Assembly (NCBI GenBank): GCA_963611165.1
Contig: CAVDQG010000001.1
Span: 62,001-126,000, forward strand
DNA: 64,000 bases
Direction of reading: 5' to 3'
From: SIG603 sp963611165
GTDB lineage: Bacteria > Bacillota > Clostridia > Oscillospirales > Acutalibacteraceae
Below, piece after piece: positions 1 to 6,934 of this stretch (its first letter is position 1; the number at the start of each line of letters is the position of its first letter). The notes under the pieces are model-generated. The model saw only the letters and a program-made list of their open reading frames with translations, was not told the origin of the DNA and ran no database searches. The translations under genes and the position numbers were made by a program.

Positions 1-672
1 GACTCCGTCCTTCATCTTATCGATAGCTGCCTTACCGACAAACTCCTTATTCTGAGCATTGAAAGGAATGTGCACGGAAACAATATCGCTCTTCTCGTAA
101 AGCTCTTCTACGTCGTTTACAAAGCTGACGATATTTTTGAGGTCGTTCACCTTATGATTGGAAAGATACGGGTCATAGCCGATGACGCTCATACCAAGGT
201 CATAGCAAGCCTTTGCAACTCTTGCACCGATTGCACCGAGACCGAGAATACCGATAGTTTTTCCGAGAAGCTCGGGGCCGCGGAATGCCTCTTTGCCCTT
301 CTCGACTGTTTTGCCTGCCTCAACCTCCTCATCGGGAAGCGAGTGAACCCACTCCTGAGCCTTGAAACCGTTTCTCATTGCCATGATAAGTGCCGCAATG
401 GTGAGCTCCTTAACTGCATTTGCGTTTCCGCCGGGGCAGTTAAATACGCAGACGCCCTTTTTTGTGAGTTCTGCAACGGGAATTGTGTTTACGCCTGCAC
501 CGATTCTTGTGATGCATTTGAGGTTATCGCCGAAATTTTCGTTGTGAAGCGGAGTGGAGTGAACGAGGATTGCGTCCGGATTAACAAAATCGGGGGAAAT
601 CTGATAGTCCTTTGCCTCGAGAATTACCGAACCCTTTTTAGCTACGTTGTCGTAAGTTTTTACCTGGTACAT
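1..672 (-). CDS. serA: D-3-phosphoglycerate dehydrogenase, 3' end outside window
   Basis: NAD-dependent oxidation of 3-phosphoglycerate, the first step of serine synthesis in the cytoplasm. The ORF read leftward from ATG 672 begins MYQVKTYDNVAKKGSVILEA and near the window edge shows the family stretch SDIVSVHIPFNAQNKEFVGK. About 224 residues are visible, covering the N-terminal substrate lobe and most of the NAD-binding domain; the C-terminus is cut by the window edge. The start is set by GAAAGGA upstream of the ATG. It follows serC by 67 bp with no terminator between, so both should share the promoter and attenuator upstream of serC. A related 2-hydroxyacid dehydrogenase is possible on sequence alone, but the serC neighbour makes SerA much the likelier call. 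Confidence 0.88.
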   Translation of the reverse strand, partial: MYQVKTYDNVAKKGSVILEAKDYQISPDFVNPDAILVHSTPLHNENFGDNLKCITRIGAGVNTIPVAELTKKGVCVFNCPGGNANAVKELTIAALIMAMRNGFKAQEWVHSLPDEEVEAGKTVEKGKEAFRGPELLGKTIGILGLGAIGARVAKACYDLGMSVIGYDPYLSNHKVNDLKNIVSFVNDVEELYEKSDIVSVHIPFNAQNKEFVGKAAIDKMKDGV

Positions 673-739
673 TTTAGTTTTTCCTTTCTTTTTGGGCGTA
701 TGGTTTAATATGATTTATTCTGGATTTTACGCTGTAATT

Positions 740-1864
740 TTAATATTGTGCCTCGAATTTTTTCATAAGCTCGAGAAGCTTTTTAACTCCCTCTGTGGGC
801 ATTCCGTTATATATGCTTGCACGGCATCCGCCTACCGAGCGGTGACCCTTTAGATTGATAAGTCCGTTATCCTTGCAAAGCTTTAGGAAATCCTCTGTTG
901 ACTGCTTATCGGGAAGAGTGAATGTCACGTTCATAATGGAACGGTCGATTGCGTTGACGGGATTGTTGAATATTTTGGAATTGTCTATGAAATCATAGAG
1001 CATAGAAGATTTCTGAACATTAATCTTCTCCATCTCGGCAACTCCGCCCATCTTATCAACCCATTCATACATAAGTCCCGCCATATAAATCGAGAATGTC
1101 GGCGGTGTGTTGTACATGGAATCGTGGTCGGCGGCAACCTTATATCTCATCATAATCGGAACTACCTTGTCAATTTCATTCTCGAGAAGGTCTTTTCTTA
1201 TGATGACAACCGCAAGACCGGCTGGACCCATATTCTTCTGAGCACCCGCATAGATAAGTCCGTGCTTCTTTACGTCAATAACCTTTCCGATTATCGCACT
1301 TGACCAGTCGGCAACAAGCGGAATCTCTGAATTCTTTCCGTCCTGTGGCAAAACCGACTTCGGCAAAACTCTCTCGTAGTCGTTGAATGCAACTCCGAAA
1401 ATCGTGTTGTTTCCCGTAATATGGAGAAACTTGGCGTCACTCGGAAGCTCACCGCAAACAGGAATATACGAATAATTGTCCGCCTTGGATGAAGCGACAT
1501 AGACCGCATTTCCCCATCTGTCGCCCTCTTCCTTTGCCTTGGTTGCGAACTGTCCCGTCTGCATGTAGCAGAATGTGTCGCCCTGTTTGCCGAGGTTCAT
1601 GGGAATCATCGAGAACTGGGTGGTTGCTCCTCCTTGCATGAAAAGTATCTCGTAATTCTCGGGAATCTCCATAATTTTCCTGAGCGTTCCCTTGGTCTTT
1701 CCGAGAATCGCCTCAAAGGACGGTGTTCTGTGGCTCATTTCCATGACGGAACAGCCTGCACCGGGGTAACAAAGAAGCTCTTCCTTGGCTTTTTCGAGGA
1801 CTTCAAGCGGCATCATGCTCGGGCCCGCCGAAAAATTATAAACTCTGTTCAATTCTTCGTTCAT
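740..1864 (-). CDS. serC: Phosphoserine aminotransferase
   Basis: PLP-dependent transamination of 3-phosphohydroxypyruvate with glutamate to give phosphoserine, the second step of serine synthesis. It is 374 residues, a full-length class V aminotransferase. The start NFSAGPSMMP and the motif EMSHRTPSF near residue 45 are typical of SerC. The PLP lysine is K210 in GAQKNMGPAG, and D186 in VADWSS is the usual PLP-nitrogen aspartate. The start at 1864 has GGAGAG 7 bases upstream. It is first in the serC-serA operon and lies directly behind a serine-rich leader peptide and an intrinsic terminator, which indicates control by serine supply. Confidence 0.95.
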   Translation of the reverse strand: MNEELNRVYNFSAGPSMMPLEVLEKAKEELLCYPGAGCSVMEMSHRTPSFEAILGKTKGTLRKIMEIPENYEILFMQGGATTQFSMIPMNLGKQGDTFCYMQTGQFATKAKEEGDRWGNAVYVASSKADNYSYIPVCGELPSDAKFLHITGNNTIFGVAFNDYERVLPKSVLPQDGKNSEIPLVADWSSAIIGKVIDVKKHGLIYAGAQKNMGPAGLAVVIIRKDLLENEIDKVVPIMMRYKVAADHDSMYNTPPTFSIYMAGLMYEWVDKMGGVAEMEKINVQKSSMLYDFIDNSKIFNNPVNAIDRSIMNVTFTLPDKQSTEDFLKLCKDNGLINLKGHRSVGGCRASIYNGMPTEGVKKLLELMKKFEAQY

Positions 1865-1891
1865 TTTACTCTCTCCTAAATTTACACAAAC

Positions 1892-1920
1892 AAAAAACCG
1901 GAAGGCGACTGCCTCCCGGT
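1892..1920 (-). terminator. Intrinsic terminator of the serC attenuator
   Basis: On the minus strand a 10-bp stem (1920-1911 with 1906-1897, loop AGTC, one G-U pair) runs into a six-T tract ending at 1892. It sits between the leader peptide and serC, so it can only act as a conditional terminator of the serC-serA transcript. Confidence 0.85.
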
Positions 1921-1978
1921 GGTTTACATGCTTTTTTGCATTTTCCCGAAAAGCTCACGCCAAATAAGACACTCTCGA
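1892..1978 (-). promoter_or_regulatory. Candidate serine attenuator with alternative hairpins
   Basis: Read on the minus strand, four segments can pair in mutually exclusive ways. Segment 1 (1978-1972, TCGAGAG) lies inside the leader peptide ORF at Ser16-Arg17-Val18. Segment 2 (1954-1946, GCTTTTCGG) begins directly after the leader stop codon. Segment 3 is 1919-1911 (CCGGGAGGC) and segment 4 is 1906-1898 (GCCTTCCGG). Segments 3:4 form the terminator; 2:3 give 9 contiguous pairs (three G-U) that would block it; 1:2 give 7 pairs that would free segment 3. A ribosome stalled at the late serine codons would cover segment 1 and allow 2:3, giving read-through into serC. A ribosome reaching the stop would cover segment 2 and favour termination. 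Pairings were worked out by hand. Confidence 0.72.
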
Positions 1979-2023
1979 TGAGGTGCCGATTGATGATGAG
2001 CAAGAAAGGAAATTGCAATACAT
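1955..2023 (-). CDS. Serine-rich leader peptide of the serC-serA operon
   Basis: A 22-residue ORF from ATG 2023 to TGA 1955 begins MYCNFLSCSSSIGTSS and continues RVSYLA. Seven of 22 residues are serine, with three consecutive TCA codons followed by TCA-TCG, and two are cysteine, an amino acid made from serine. ACAGGAG lies 9 bases upstream of the ATG, and the transcript start from the promoter at 2085-2057 would fall about 27 nt before it. The ORF ends immediately before the segment that can act as antiterminator. The peptide is probably not functional itself: its translation would report seryl-tRNA supply to the attenuator. No homologue was searched. Confidence 0.75.
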   Translation of the reverse strand: MYCNFLSCSSSIGTSSRVSYLA

Positions 2024-2056
2024 AGCGTTTTTCTCCTGTAAAACTTATTGGATACA

Positions 2057-2085
2057 ACTATATCACCAATATGCAAGATTGTCAA
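2057..2085 (-). promoter_or_regulatory. Promoter of the serC-serA operon
   Basis: TTGACA (2085-2080), 17-bp spacer, TATAGT (2062-2057): a near-consensus vegetative promoter. The predicted start near 2050 gives a leader of about 185 nt before serC, which contains the serine-rich peptide and the attenuator. Confidence 0.85.
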
Positions 2086-2127
2086 TAGAAACTTGCAAAT
2101 TCTCCTGTTTTTGTCACAGAGAACAAT

Positions 2128-2158
2128 AAAACAAGGGACAGTATCGCACTGTCCCTTG
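2128..2158 (-). terminator. Terminator of the ABC transporter gene
   Basis: A perfect 11-bp stem (CAAGGGACAGT 2132-2142 with its complement 2148-2158, loop ATCGC) is followed on the minus strand by four Ts and then ATTG. It separates the transporter transcript from the serC promoter. Confidence 0.85.
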
Positions 2159-2192
2159 AAATATTGACAAATGTATTAAAAAATCAAACAAT

Positions 2193-5153
2193 TTACTCTG
2201 AACGCAAAGCCGTAACGGGATCCTGTCTTGCCGCCTTCTTGGACGGAATCAAGCCGCCGAGCATGGTGATGCACATGCTGATGACTACGAGGATAACCGA
2301 AGCCTGGACAGGAATGTAAGCGTGAAGCGTTGAAATTCCCGTCAGAGAATGAATGACATGGTTAATCGGAATAGTGAGCAAATAGGAAATTCCCACGCCA
2401 AGAAGACCCGAGCAAAGACCGATGATAAAGGTCTCCGCATTAAAGACCTGACCGACATTCTTCTTGGAAGCTCCGAGTGCTCTGAGAATACCGATTTCCT
2501 TTGTTCTCTCGAGAACGGAAATATTCGTTATGATTCCTATCATGATACTCGAAACAACGAGTGAAACGCCGACAAATGCGATAAGCACATAGGAAATAGC
2601 GTTTATGATAGTTGTAATCGAGCTTGTAAGAAGTGCGACATAATCGGTGTAAGTGATTTTGCCGTCCTCATCAACCGAATCGTTGTAGTTATTGATGCTG
2701 TCGCTTATGCCGTCCTTATCGGAGAAAGAATCGGTGTAAATGCTTATGCTCGACGGTGCGTCAAGGCTCACCTTGCCGAATGCCGTCATGTTGTCGTCAT
2801 AGCTTGAACCTTTGATGTAATTATCATAAATCGAAATAAGCACATCACTGTCGGGATCGTTCTCCATCCACGAATCAAGAGCCGCCGCCAAGGTGCTCTC
2901 GTCAGCCGTTCCGTTCATGAGAGAAGTCATATCGACCGCACTTTCAGAGGAAGTCTCTCCCGTCATGCCGTTTGCCTGAAGATAAGCATACTGCTCCTCG
3001 GTGATGTAACCGCCTGCGAGCGCGTCGTCAGCCGACATATAGGAAAGAATTTGCTCCACTCCGCTCATATCGACATCGGTGCTCTCTGTGGTTTCCGAAG
3101 TCTCTGCCGACTCGCTTTCCTCGCTTTCGGCAGTGTTCTGCATGTTGTAGTACTGAATCATCTGGAAAAGTGAAGCCTTGTCGGAGACGCCGAGCTGATT
3201 TATATACTCCTTTGCGTCCTCGATTTTCTCATCATCGGAAGCCGCCTTAAATGCCATTCCCGTGAGAACATTGGTGTCAGGTGTTTCTTCCTGAGCCTTT
3301 ACGACCTCGCTGTCGTTTGTGTGCTCGATGATGTAATCTGTAAGCTTGGTTGTATAAGCTACGCTTGTGGTGATTTTCGGTGTTTCGGAGGAATCGGATG
3401 TTCTTATAATACCCGTGATTTTGAGCGGAATAGCTGTTTCCTTCAAATCGTCCTCAGAAAGTGTGTCGGGAGAAACATAGCTGAATGTTCCGTCGTCGTT
3501 CTTCTTGTAGTTATCGCAAGCAGGAATGAGATAGAAGGTGTGACCGACAATATCCTCATAGCTCCATGTGATTTCATCCGGAGTTTCTCCGTCATTTATA
3601 GCATCCTGAATTTTCACATATTCGTCCGATGTAATAAATCCAAGCTGATAAAGCGTGCTTGCGCTTATGCCGTTCTCATAGTCGAGAACCAAAGAAACCT
3701 CGTTATATTCTGTGGGCCATTCGCCGTAGACCAAATCGTAGCTGTCCTTAATAACGGCTGAAACATCGGTCTTGTCCTTGTTCATTGCCATTTCGGAGAA
3801 GTTTGCCGCACTCGAAGAGCCTGTGTAGCCCATCATAGAAGCAAGGCTCATCATATTCTCGCTGTTCTGCATGACGAGCGAGAATGCCGACGAATCATCG
3901 CTTGTATCTACCTCATCGGTGTCGGCGTCGGAATTGATAAGCTTTCCGTTTGGGTCATAAGAGAAAACATCGAAGCTTGTGTCATAAGAATAAACTATTC
4001 CGTTCTCTCCTATGTACTGCTGAATTTCGGAATCGGGATCGTCAAGATAACGCTTGAAATCCGTAAGATTGTTTTCTGTGAAGCTTGATGAAAGAGAATC
4101 CACCGCTTTCATCTCGCTGTAGCTTGCGTAGACCTTATCAAGTGATTTATCGCTGTCTTTATTCTGCGAACCCATGGTCATACCGCTCATACCCGTCATT
4201 TCCATCATACCGCTTAAGTCAAAGGTAGTCTGGCTTATCGTGATGGGGTAGCTTGTCATGGTGTCCTTTTGAATTTCATCTATATAGGCGTTAACTCCCG
4301 TTGAGAGCGAAAGAATGAGTGCAATACCGATGATACCGATAGAACCGGCAAATGCGGTCAAAAATGTTCTTCCCTTTTTGGTGCGAAGATTGTTAAAAGA
4401 AAGAGCGAGACTCGTGCCGAATCCCATCTTTGCCTTGCCGATTTTCTTTTCTGTCGGCTTTTCCTCGCTTGTCGGCTCAAATGGGTCAGAGTCGGAAATT
4501 ATTTTTCCGTCACGAAGTTTTACAATACGAGTTGAATATTTCTCGGCAAGCTCGGGGTTATGCGTGACCATGACAACAAGTCGGTTTTCGGCAACTTTCT
4601 TGAGAAGCTCCATAATCTGAATACTTGTCTCGGTGTCGAGTGCGCCCGTCGGCTCGTCTGCAAGAAGAATATCAGGCTCGTTTACAAGCGCTCTTGCGAT
4701 AGCAACTCTCTGCATCTGACCGCCCGAAAGCTGATTCGGTCGCTTATATATCTGTGCTCCGAGTCCGACCTCTTCCAAAGCCGCCTTGGCACGCTCTTTT
4801 CTCTCCGCACCCGATATACCGCCGATAGTCAGCGCAAGCTCGACATTCGAGAGAAGATTCTGATGCGGAATGAGATTGTAGCTCTGGAAAACAAAGCCGA
4901 TTGTGTGGTTACGGTAAGCGTCCCAGTCTCTGTCCTTATACTTTTTTGTGGAAACGGAATTGATTATGAGATCGCCGTCATCATATCGGTCAAGACCGCC
5001 GATAATGTTTAGCAAAGTGGTCTTGCCCGAACCGGACGGGCCGAGAATCGAAACAAACTCATTGTCACGAAGGCTCAGGCTCACTCCGTCAAGTGCTTGC
5101 TGTACAAGCTCGCCTGTCTTGTACTGTTTTCTGATATTTTTCAGTTGAAGCAT
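2193..5153 (-). CDS. ABC transporter, fused ATPase and FtsX-type permease with very large external domain
   Basis: A single 986-residue chain. Residues 1-215 are the ATPase: Walker A GPSGSGKT 38-45, Q-loop Q90, signature LSGGQ 142-146, Walker B DILLADEP 161-168, switch H198. This subfamily (LolD/MacB type) powers mechanotransmission or lipoprotein and peptide extrusion rather than classical uptake. A first membrane segment at about 264-286 is followed by roughly 560 residues outside the membrane, rich in Asp, Ser, Thr and Met, then a C-terminal FtsX-like permease with three hydrophobic segments (from about 858) and the motif ERTKEIGILRALGAS. The start has AAGGAG upstream. It has its own promoter and terminator, so it is monocistronic. 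The substrate cannot be read from the sequence. Confidence 0.88.
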   Translation of the reverse strand: MLQLKNIRKQYKTGELVQQALDGVSLSLRDNEFVSILGPSGSGKTTLLNIIGGLDRYDDGDLIINSVSTKKYKDRDWDAYRNHTIGFVFQSYNLIPHQNLLSNVELALTIGGISGAERKERAKAALEEVGLGAQIYKRPNQLSGGQMQRVAIARALVNEPDILLADEPTGALDTETSIQIMELLKKVAENRLVVMVTHNPELAEKYSTRIVKLRDGKIISDSDPFEPTSEEKPTEKKIGKAKMGFGTSLALSFNNLRTKKGRTFLTAFAGSIGIIGIALILSLSTGVNAYIDEIQKDTMTSYPITISQTTFDLSGMMEMTGMSGMTMGSQNKDSDKSLDKVYASYSEMKAVDSLSSSFTENNLTDFKRYLDDPDSEIQQYIGENGIVYSYDTSFDVFSYDPNGKLINSDADTDEVDTSDDSSAFSLVMQNSENMMSLASMMGYTGSSSAANFSEMAMNKDKTDVSAVIKDSYDLVYGEWPTEYNEVSLVLDYENGISASTLYQLGFITSDEYVKIQDAINDGETPDEITWSYEDIVGHTFYLIPACDNYKKNDDGTFSYVSPDTLSEDDLKETAIPLKITGIIRTSDSSETPKITTSVAYTTKLTDYIIEHTNDSEVVKAQEETPDTNVLTGMAFKAASDDEKIEDAKEYINQLGVSDKASLFQMIQYYNMQNTAESEESESAETSETTESTDVDMSGVEQILSYMSADDALAGGYITEEQYAYLQANGMTGETSSESAVDMTSLMNGTADESTLAAALDSWMENDPDSDVLISIYDNYIKGSSYDDNMTAFGKVSLDAPSSISIYTDSFSDKDGISDSINNYNDSVDEDGKITYTDYVALLTSSITTIINAISYVLIAFVGVSLVVSSIMIGIITNISVLERTKEIGILRALGASKKNVGQVFNAETFIIGLCSGLLGVGISYLLTIPINHVIHSLTGISTLHAYIPVQASVILVVISMCITMLGGLIPSKKAARQDPVTALRSE

Positions 5154-5200
5154 TCTTTCTTTCTCCTTAAAAACTTTCCTTCCGAATTAACTGTGTGATA

Positions 5201-5239
5201 ATTATACGCTTAACAATATTATTTTAGCAAAGATTTGCT
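5201..5239 (-). promoter_or_regulatory. Promoter of the ABC transporter with a small palindrome over the -35
   Basis: TTGCTA (5230-5225), 18-bp spacer, TATAAT (5206-5201) on the minus strand. The sequence AGCAAAGATTTGCT (5226-5239), arms of six bases around GA, overlaps the -35 element and could be a repressor site; the repressor is unknown. The palindrome may be chance because it is short and AT-rich. Confidence 0.6.
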
Positions 5240-5261
5240 GAATATTTCGTGAACAAAATGT

Positions 5262-5295
5262 AAAAAAAGAAGAGAAGCCGTGTGACTTCTCTTCT
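5262..5295 (-). terminator. Terminator of the polysaccharide operon
   Basis: A 10-bp stem (AGAAGAGAAG 5268-5277 with 5286-5295, 8-base loop) followed on the minus strand by a T7 tract, immediately after the stop codon of the Wzz-like gene at 5302. Confidence 0.88.
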
Positions 5296-5301
5296 GATCG
5301 A

Positions 5302-6801
5302 TCAAACCTCTACAACAGAGCCGAGAACTTTAACGCCGCTTGTTTTGCAAATATCAAGCTCATTTTTAATCTCATCGCATCTCGAATCGTGAGTTCTTTC
5401 TATGAGCACTACTGCATCGCACTTAGACATTTTCTCGAGGCTTTCGGGGTCGACAAGAATACTTCTGCCGAATTCTACGGAGCTTAATTTGCCCTTAAGA
5501 CCTTCTGCTATCTTTTGTGCAAGAGCGTCATCGGAAACCGAGCCTGTGATATAAAGGCTCTCAATGTCATTCTTCTCTGCACTTATCGCAATGCCCGCGC
5601 TTATCATGGAGAGCCTTTCCTCATTGGAATAACCCAGTGCTCTCGTGCAGAATGCCTTTTCGAGAAGTTTGTCAAGACCCTTCTTCTCAGGCGACTGAAC
5701 GCCGAAAACCTTTACGCCGAAGGTGTAATCCATATCTTCTGAACGCTTTATCTGTGCCGTGTAGATATACTTCAGAACTTCTATAAGCGCAACAATTATA
5801 ATGCCTGCCAAAATACCGACTGCGGCATTTTTCTTATCCAGGCTTATCTTTACGCTCGAAACACTTTCTTCGCTTGCCGAACCTGTGTCGGGCACTGCAG
5901 TGACAATCTCATCATCACTTCCGTCATACATATACTGTGCGACCAAAGCATTATAATAAGCTGTCTGTGCGGTTGTCATATTCTTGGAAAGATTGTTCAT
6001 TGCCGTGAAAATAGTGTTGAGATTTGAGACATATCCCTGCTTTGCAGCGAGAATATCGTCTGCCACCGTCTCGGAATACTGCTCCGAAACAAGAGTGATG
6101 TCAAAGCTTCCGAAAATCTTTTCAAGCTCCGACTCCTGCGAGGAAATCTCGTCCTTGATGATTTTACCGATATTCCTTGCAGCCTCTTCATCAGGTGCGT
6201 AAATCGTGACCGTCATTGTGTCTACGGCAGAATTCAAACTTAAGTCTGAGCTTAAGCTTGAGTTTGTTGAAATAAGCTCCTGAATATATGCAAGGTCTGT
6301 ATCCCAGCCTATTTCGTCACGGATTTTGGTGGTCGTGTCATTATTAATCAATCTGTTGCCGTAAGCCGCAATTATGTCGCCCGTGAAATCCTTGTACTCA
6401 ATCGTCGGATAAACGGCATTGTAATGAGTATCGATAACATAATTAAGCGTATATGTCGGAGCAGAAGACGAATCTATCTCCATTTTAACGGAATTACTCA
6501 AATAACGCTGAATTTCCGAAGCCTGAACCACATATTCTTTATACGACTCGAACGCAAGCTCTGTCTCGTACTTTATCTGCTCGCTGAGACCGCTTGATGT
6601 GCTTTTGACGGACTTTTCAAGCTTCTGCGATTTAGTCAAGCTGCTGTCGGCGTCATCGGCACTGTCCGAAGATAATGAACTCATCACACTCGTACCAAAG
6701 CCGCAGACTACCGCGAGAACAAGAACCATAACGAGCATGATTCTCCACTTGCGCAAAACCTGATAAACCATATCTTTTATACTGATTTGAATTTCTTTCA
6801 T
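5302..6801 (-). CDS. Wzz-like polysaccharide co-polymerase with a kinase-like C-terminal domain lacking Walker motifs
   Basis: A 499-residue membrane protein that should set chain length or assist export of the polysaccharide made by this operon. A cytoplasmic start KEIQISIKDMVYQVLRKW leads into membrane segment 1 (about 19-40), then some 285 external residues rich in coiled-coil-like sequence. A second segment lies at about 325-348, and a cytoplasmic tail of about 150 residues follows. The tail resembles the Rossmann-like part of CpsD/CapB tyrosine kinases (SLYITGSVSDDALAQKIAEG, KCDAVVLIERTHDSRCDE), but I see no Walker A, no Walker A' and no tyrosine cluster. The start is ATG 6801 behind AAAGGA; an in-frame ATG at 6918 lacks a ribosome site. 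It is last in the operon. Confidence 0.8.
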   Translation of the reverse strand: MKEIQISIKDMVYQVLRKWRIMLVMVLVLAVVCGFGTSVMSSLSSDSADDADSSLTKSQKLEKSVKSTSSGLSEQIKYETELAFESYKEYVVQASEIQRYLSNSVKMEIDSSSAPTYTLNYVIDTHYNAVYPTIEYKDFTGDIIAAYGNRLINNDTTTKIRDEIGWDTDLAYIQELISTNSSLSSDLSLNSAVDTMTVTIYAPDEEAARNIGKIIKDEISSQESELEKIFGSFDITLVSEQYSETVADDILAAKQGYVSNLNTIFTAMNNLSKNMTTAQTAYYNALVAQYMYDGSDDEIVTAVPDTGSASEESVSSVKISLDKKNAAVGILAGIIIVALIEVLKYIYTAQIKRSEDMDYTFGVKVFGVQSPEKKGLDKLLEKAFCTRALGYSNEERLSMISAGIAISAEKNDIESLYITGSVSDDALAQKIAEGLKGKLSSVEFGRSILVDPESLEKMSKCDAVVLIERTHDSRCDEIKNELDICKTSGVKVLGSVVEV

Positions 6802-6844
6802 ATTGTGTCCTTTTGAATTAGTCTTTAACCTTTCAATGAAATTC

Positions 6845-6875
6845 AAAAATGCCCTCCGCCACCGAGGAGCGGAGG
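6845..6875 (-). terminator. Weak hairpin inside the operon
   Basis: A 7-bp GC-rich stem (CCTCCGC 6853-6859 with GCGGAGG 6869-6875) followed by GCA and five Ts on the minus strand, between the polymerase gene and the Wzz-like gene. It could reduce expression of the last gene; the offset T tract makes it a weak terminator at best. Confidence 0.4.
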
Positions 6876-6934
6876 ACATCAATATCATAATTATACACAG
6901 CCGCCGACTTTCCGTCAACCGTACTGATATTGCC

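Noticed and set aside
70..708. 212-residue plus-strand ORF
   Set aside because: Antisense shadow of serA; no family motif.
1865..2060. T-box riboswitch upstream of serC
   Set aside because: The leader is only about 185 nt and I found no T-box sequence (GGTGG-N-ACCGCG type) before the terminator; a leader peptide explains the layout better.
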